From contig NC_072893.1 in NCBI RefSeq assembly GCF_027943255.1, positions 62,001 to 126,000 of the forward strand: DNA of 64,000 nucleotides, written 5' to 3'. Origin of the DNA: Anastrepha obliqua. Taxonomy: Eukaryota; Arthropoda; Insecta; Diptera; Tephritidae. The position numbers were made by a program, and so were the translations under genes. Shown here piece after piece: positions 61,972 to 64,000 of this stretch. Every line of letters starts with the position of its first letter. Positions within the stretch are counted from its first letter, which is position 1. Below the pieces are notes generated by a model that worked only from the letters and a program-made list of their open reading frames with translations, ran no database searches and had not been told where the DNA came from.

Positions 61972-64000
61972 CATAAGTGAGTTCGACTATTGGCTTTTCA
62001 AATTGGCGACGTGCGCTAGTCAAGTCGTCTCCGTCAGTAGTTCCGCCGATGAAGTCAAAGTTAACAATAATCAATTTAAGAAAAGGGTGCTCGTGCACGG
62101 CGTAGTTCACACCAACAGTGCCACAAGCTCTCAACCTTATTGCCTTCAGTGCAGTGGTGATCATCGACTCGAGAAATGTAAACAGTTTTGCGATTTGTCT
62201 ACCAACAATAGGTGGTGCTTTGTTCGCGACAATAAGCTATGCATCAGATGCTTCCGCAAACATTTCCTGAAGAACTGCCCATTGCATAGCCGTTGTGGTA
62301 CTGATGGTTGCACAAAGCCACACCATGTTCTGCTCCATTCAAATTATTCGGTCAATCCAAGCCATAAAGCAGCTGTGATGCTACATAAGGAAGAGCACGT
62401 GACAAAGACATTGTTGCGTTACATTCCAGTAACACTGTATGGAAAATCCAAGTGGATAAAGACGTATGCGTTAATAGACGAGGGATCCACATGTACACTC
62501 TTGGAGAAACACATTGCTGAAGAGCTTGGTCTGGATGGTCCATCTGATGAGCTGTGTCTCAGGTGGACGGGTGATATAACACAGGTAGAGCCTAAATCAA
62601 AATGTGTTACCATCGGGCTCTCTTCTACACATGAAACGTCGCCTCGGTTTAATCTTCGGAACATACGCACAGTAGCTAATCTTGATCTTCCAAAGCAGTC
62701 GTTGTTACAAGAAGTACTCTCGTCGCACAGTCATTTGCACAATTTGCCTATTGAACCATATGCTGGGGTGCGCGCTACACTGCTTCTTGGCGTCGACAAT
62801 GCAAAGCTCGGTGTCCCCCTCAAAGTGAAGGAAATAGAAGGAGATCAGCTTATCGCAACTAAATGTCGACTTGGTTGGTCAGTATATGGCCGCGGAGAGG
62901 GAGCTAATGCCCTTTCGAATAGGGTGATGCACATCTGCTCCTGTGTGTCAACTGAACGCATGGATGAAATGTTAAAGGCTAATTACGCGTTAGAGGCAGT
63001 TGGTATTAGCATGAAAGACGAACCACTGAAATCCAAAGCAGATGAACGGGCTCTCGCCATTATGCAATCGACTACAAAGTACTTGGAAAATGAAAAGCGT
63101 TGGGAAACGGGTTTATTGTGGAAATTCGATAAAATCGATTTACCAAATTCGTATTCCATGGCATTGCAACGCCTCAGTTGTTTGGAAAAACGCATGACCC
63201 GGGACCCACTCTTACGGAATTTTCTCAACAAACAAATTCGGGAGTATGAAGATAAAGGATATATTTGGAAATTGACAAAAGATGAGATATCTCATGGAAA
63301 AAGGTCATGGTTCATTCCAATTTTCACCGTAACGAATAAAAATAAAAATAAGACAAGGCTCGTTTGGGATGCCGCTGCCACCGTCGACGGTATCGCTCTC
63401 AACACCTATTTAATGAAAGGACCCGACCTTCTGGCGTCTCTGGTTGGAATACTTATACGATTTCGTGAGCGAGCATTTGCAATCACAGGAGACATTCGCG
63501 AGATGTTCCATCAAATTCGAGTGCGCAGCAAAGACCAAACCGCACAGCAGTTTTTGTGGCGACATGGGAATAGCTCTAGAGATCCTGATACTTACGTAAT
63601 GACGGTGATGACTTTTGGTGCTGCTTGTTCTCCATCATTGGCAAATTTCATCAAAAACAAAAATGCTTCGCGTTTCATCAACGAAAACGCTAGTGCGGTT
63701 GGGGCAATTCATCGGAACATGTACGTGGACGATTGGCTGCAGAGCGTAGATACGGAGAAAGAATTGATCGATTTGGCGTTGCAAGTCAAGCATATACACG
63801 GTGAAGGTGGCTTCGAGATGCGCAACTGGCTGTCAAACTCTACCAATGCGCTGCATGCAATTTCCAGGACGGCAAAGCAATCGGGTAAGCTCCTCCAAGA
63901 TCCTTCTATGACATACGAAAAGGTTCTAGGCATATGGTGGCTGCCTTGGTCGGACGAGCTAACTTTCTTCGCAAAATTTGATACATCCGTTTTTCCAACT
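61949..64000 (+). CDS. pol: BEL/Pao pol region, partial (runs off window)
   Basis: An open frame (shifted relative to gag) runs without a stop from 61,949 to the window end, over 680 codons. In order: the end of gag (DYWLFKLATCASQVV), a cysteine/histidine-rich zinc-knuckle region (62,134-62,330; CLQCSGDHRLEKC, LCIRCFRKHFLKNC and CGTDGCTKPHH), an aspartic protease with ALIDEGSTCTLL (about 62,467), then reverse transcriptase with TRLVWDAAA (63,354), GDIREMFHQIRV (63,488; first catalytic Asp), MTFGAACSPSLANF (63,610) and YVDD at 63,722-63,733. RNase H and integrase should follow outside the window. No stop or frameshift is seen apart from the gag-pol junction, implying a recent insertion. It is absent from simple start-to-stop searches because it is truncated by the window edge. 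Confidence 0.88.

Noticed and set aside
60609..63933. Several 60-89-codon minus-strand frames
   Set aside because: Antisense shadows of the BEL/Pao gag-pol frames.

Overview
The window is eukaryotic, non-coding-rich DNA, most likely from a higher fly (Diptera) and plausibly a tephritid fruit fly. The evidence is an AT-rich background with scattered TATG/TACA microsatellite-like runs, several insect-type transposon families (mariner, Jockey-like and Loa/I-like LINEs, RTE-like LINE, Helitron, BEL/Pao), and a tRNA-derived SINE of a kind I associate from memory with tephritid genomes. The host assignment is inference; no species-diagnostic gene is present.

Positions 1 to about 40,812 are one uninterrupted satellite array of 76/77-bp monomers (roughly 530 copies), running off the left edge. 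The monomers are almost perfectly homogenised and fall into a few variant classes. A rarer 86-bp class (43 copies) acts as a barcode and reveals higher-order structure: an apparently exact 10,294-bp tandem superduplication (about 10.4-20.7 kb and 20.7-31.0 kb), a 4,476-bp tandem duplication (about 30.0-34.4 and 34.4-38.9 kb) and older shared blocks. The array ends sharply, followed by about 200 bp of diverged repeats with a period near 104 bp.

From 41 to 57 kb lies a graveyard of nested mobile elements with no recognisable host gene. It holds a tRNA-like relic, several copies of one SINE, three fossils of one IS630/Tc1-mariner-like DDE transposase (one split by a Jockey-like LINE that itself carries a SINE), a Helitron helicase fragment, a foldback-like element with 21-bp subrepeat arms, a dead RT+RNase H LINE, a deletion-derivative mariner with about 170-bp terminal inverted repeats and TA duplications, and a minus-strand BEL/Pao fossil.

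At 57.3-57.45 kb a short minus-strand reading frame has an acceptor site, a stop and an AATAAA signal, and looks like the last exon of a host gene. The sequence just upstream of it holds a 2.03-kb 5'-truncated RTE-like reverse transcriptase framed by near-identical 172-bp inverted arms. From about 60.0 kb to the right edge is the 5' part of a much younger BEL/Pao LTR retrotransposon: putative LTR/leader, gag, then a gag-pol frame break and a long open pol running off the window (zinc knuckles, protease, reverse transcriptase). Nothing here forms an operon or pathway; the layout records satellite amplification beside transposon nesting.
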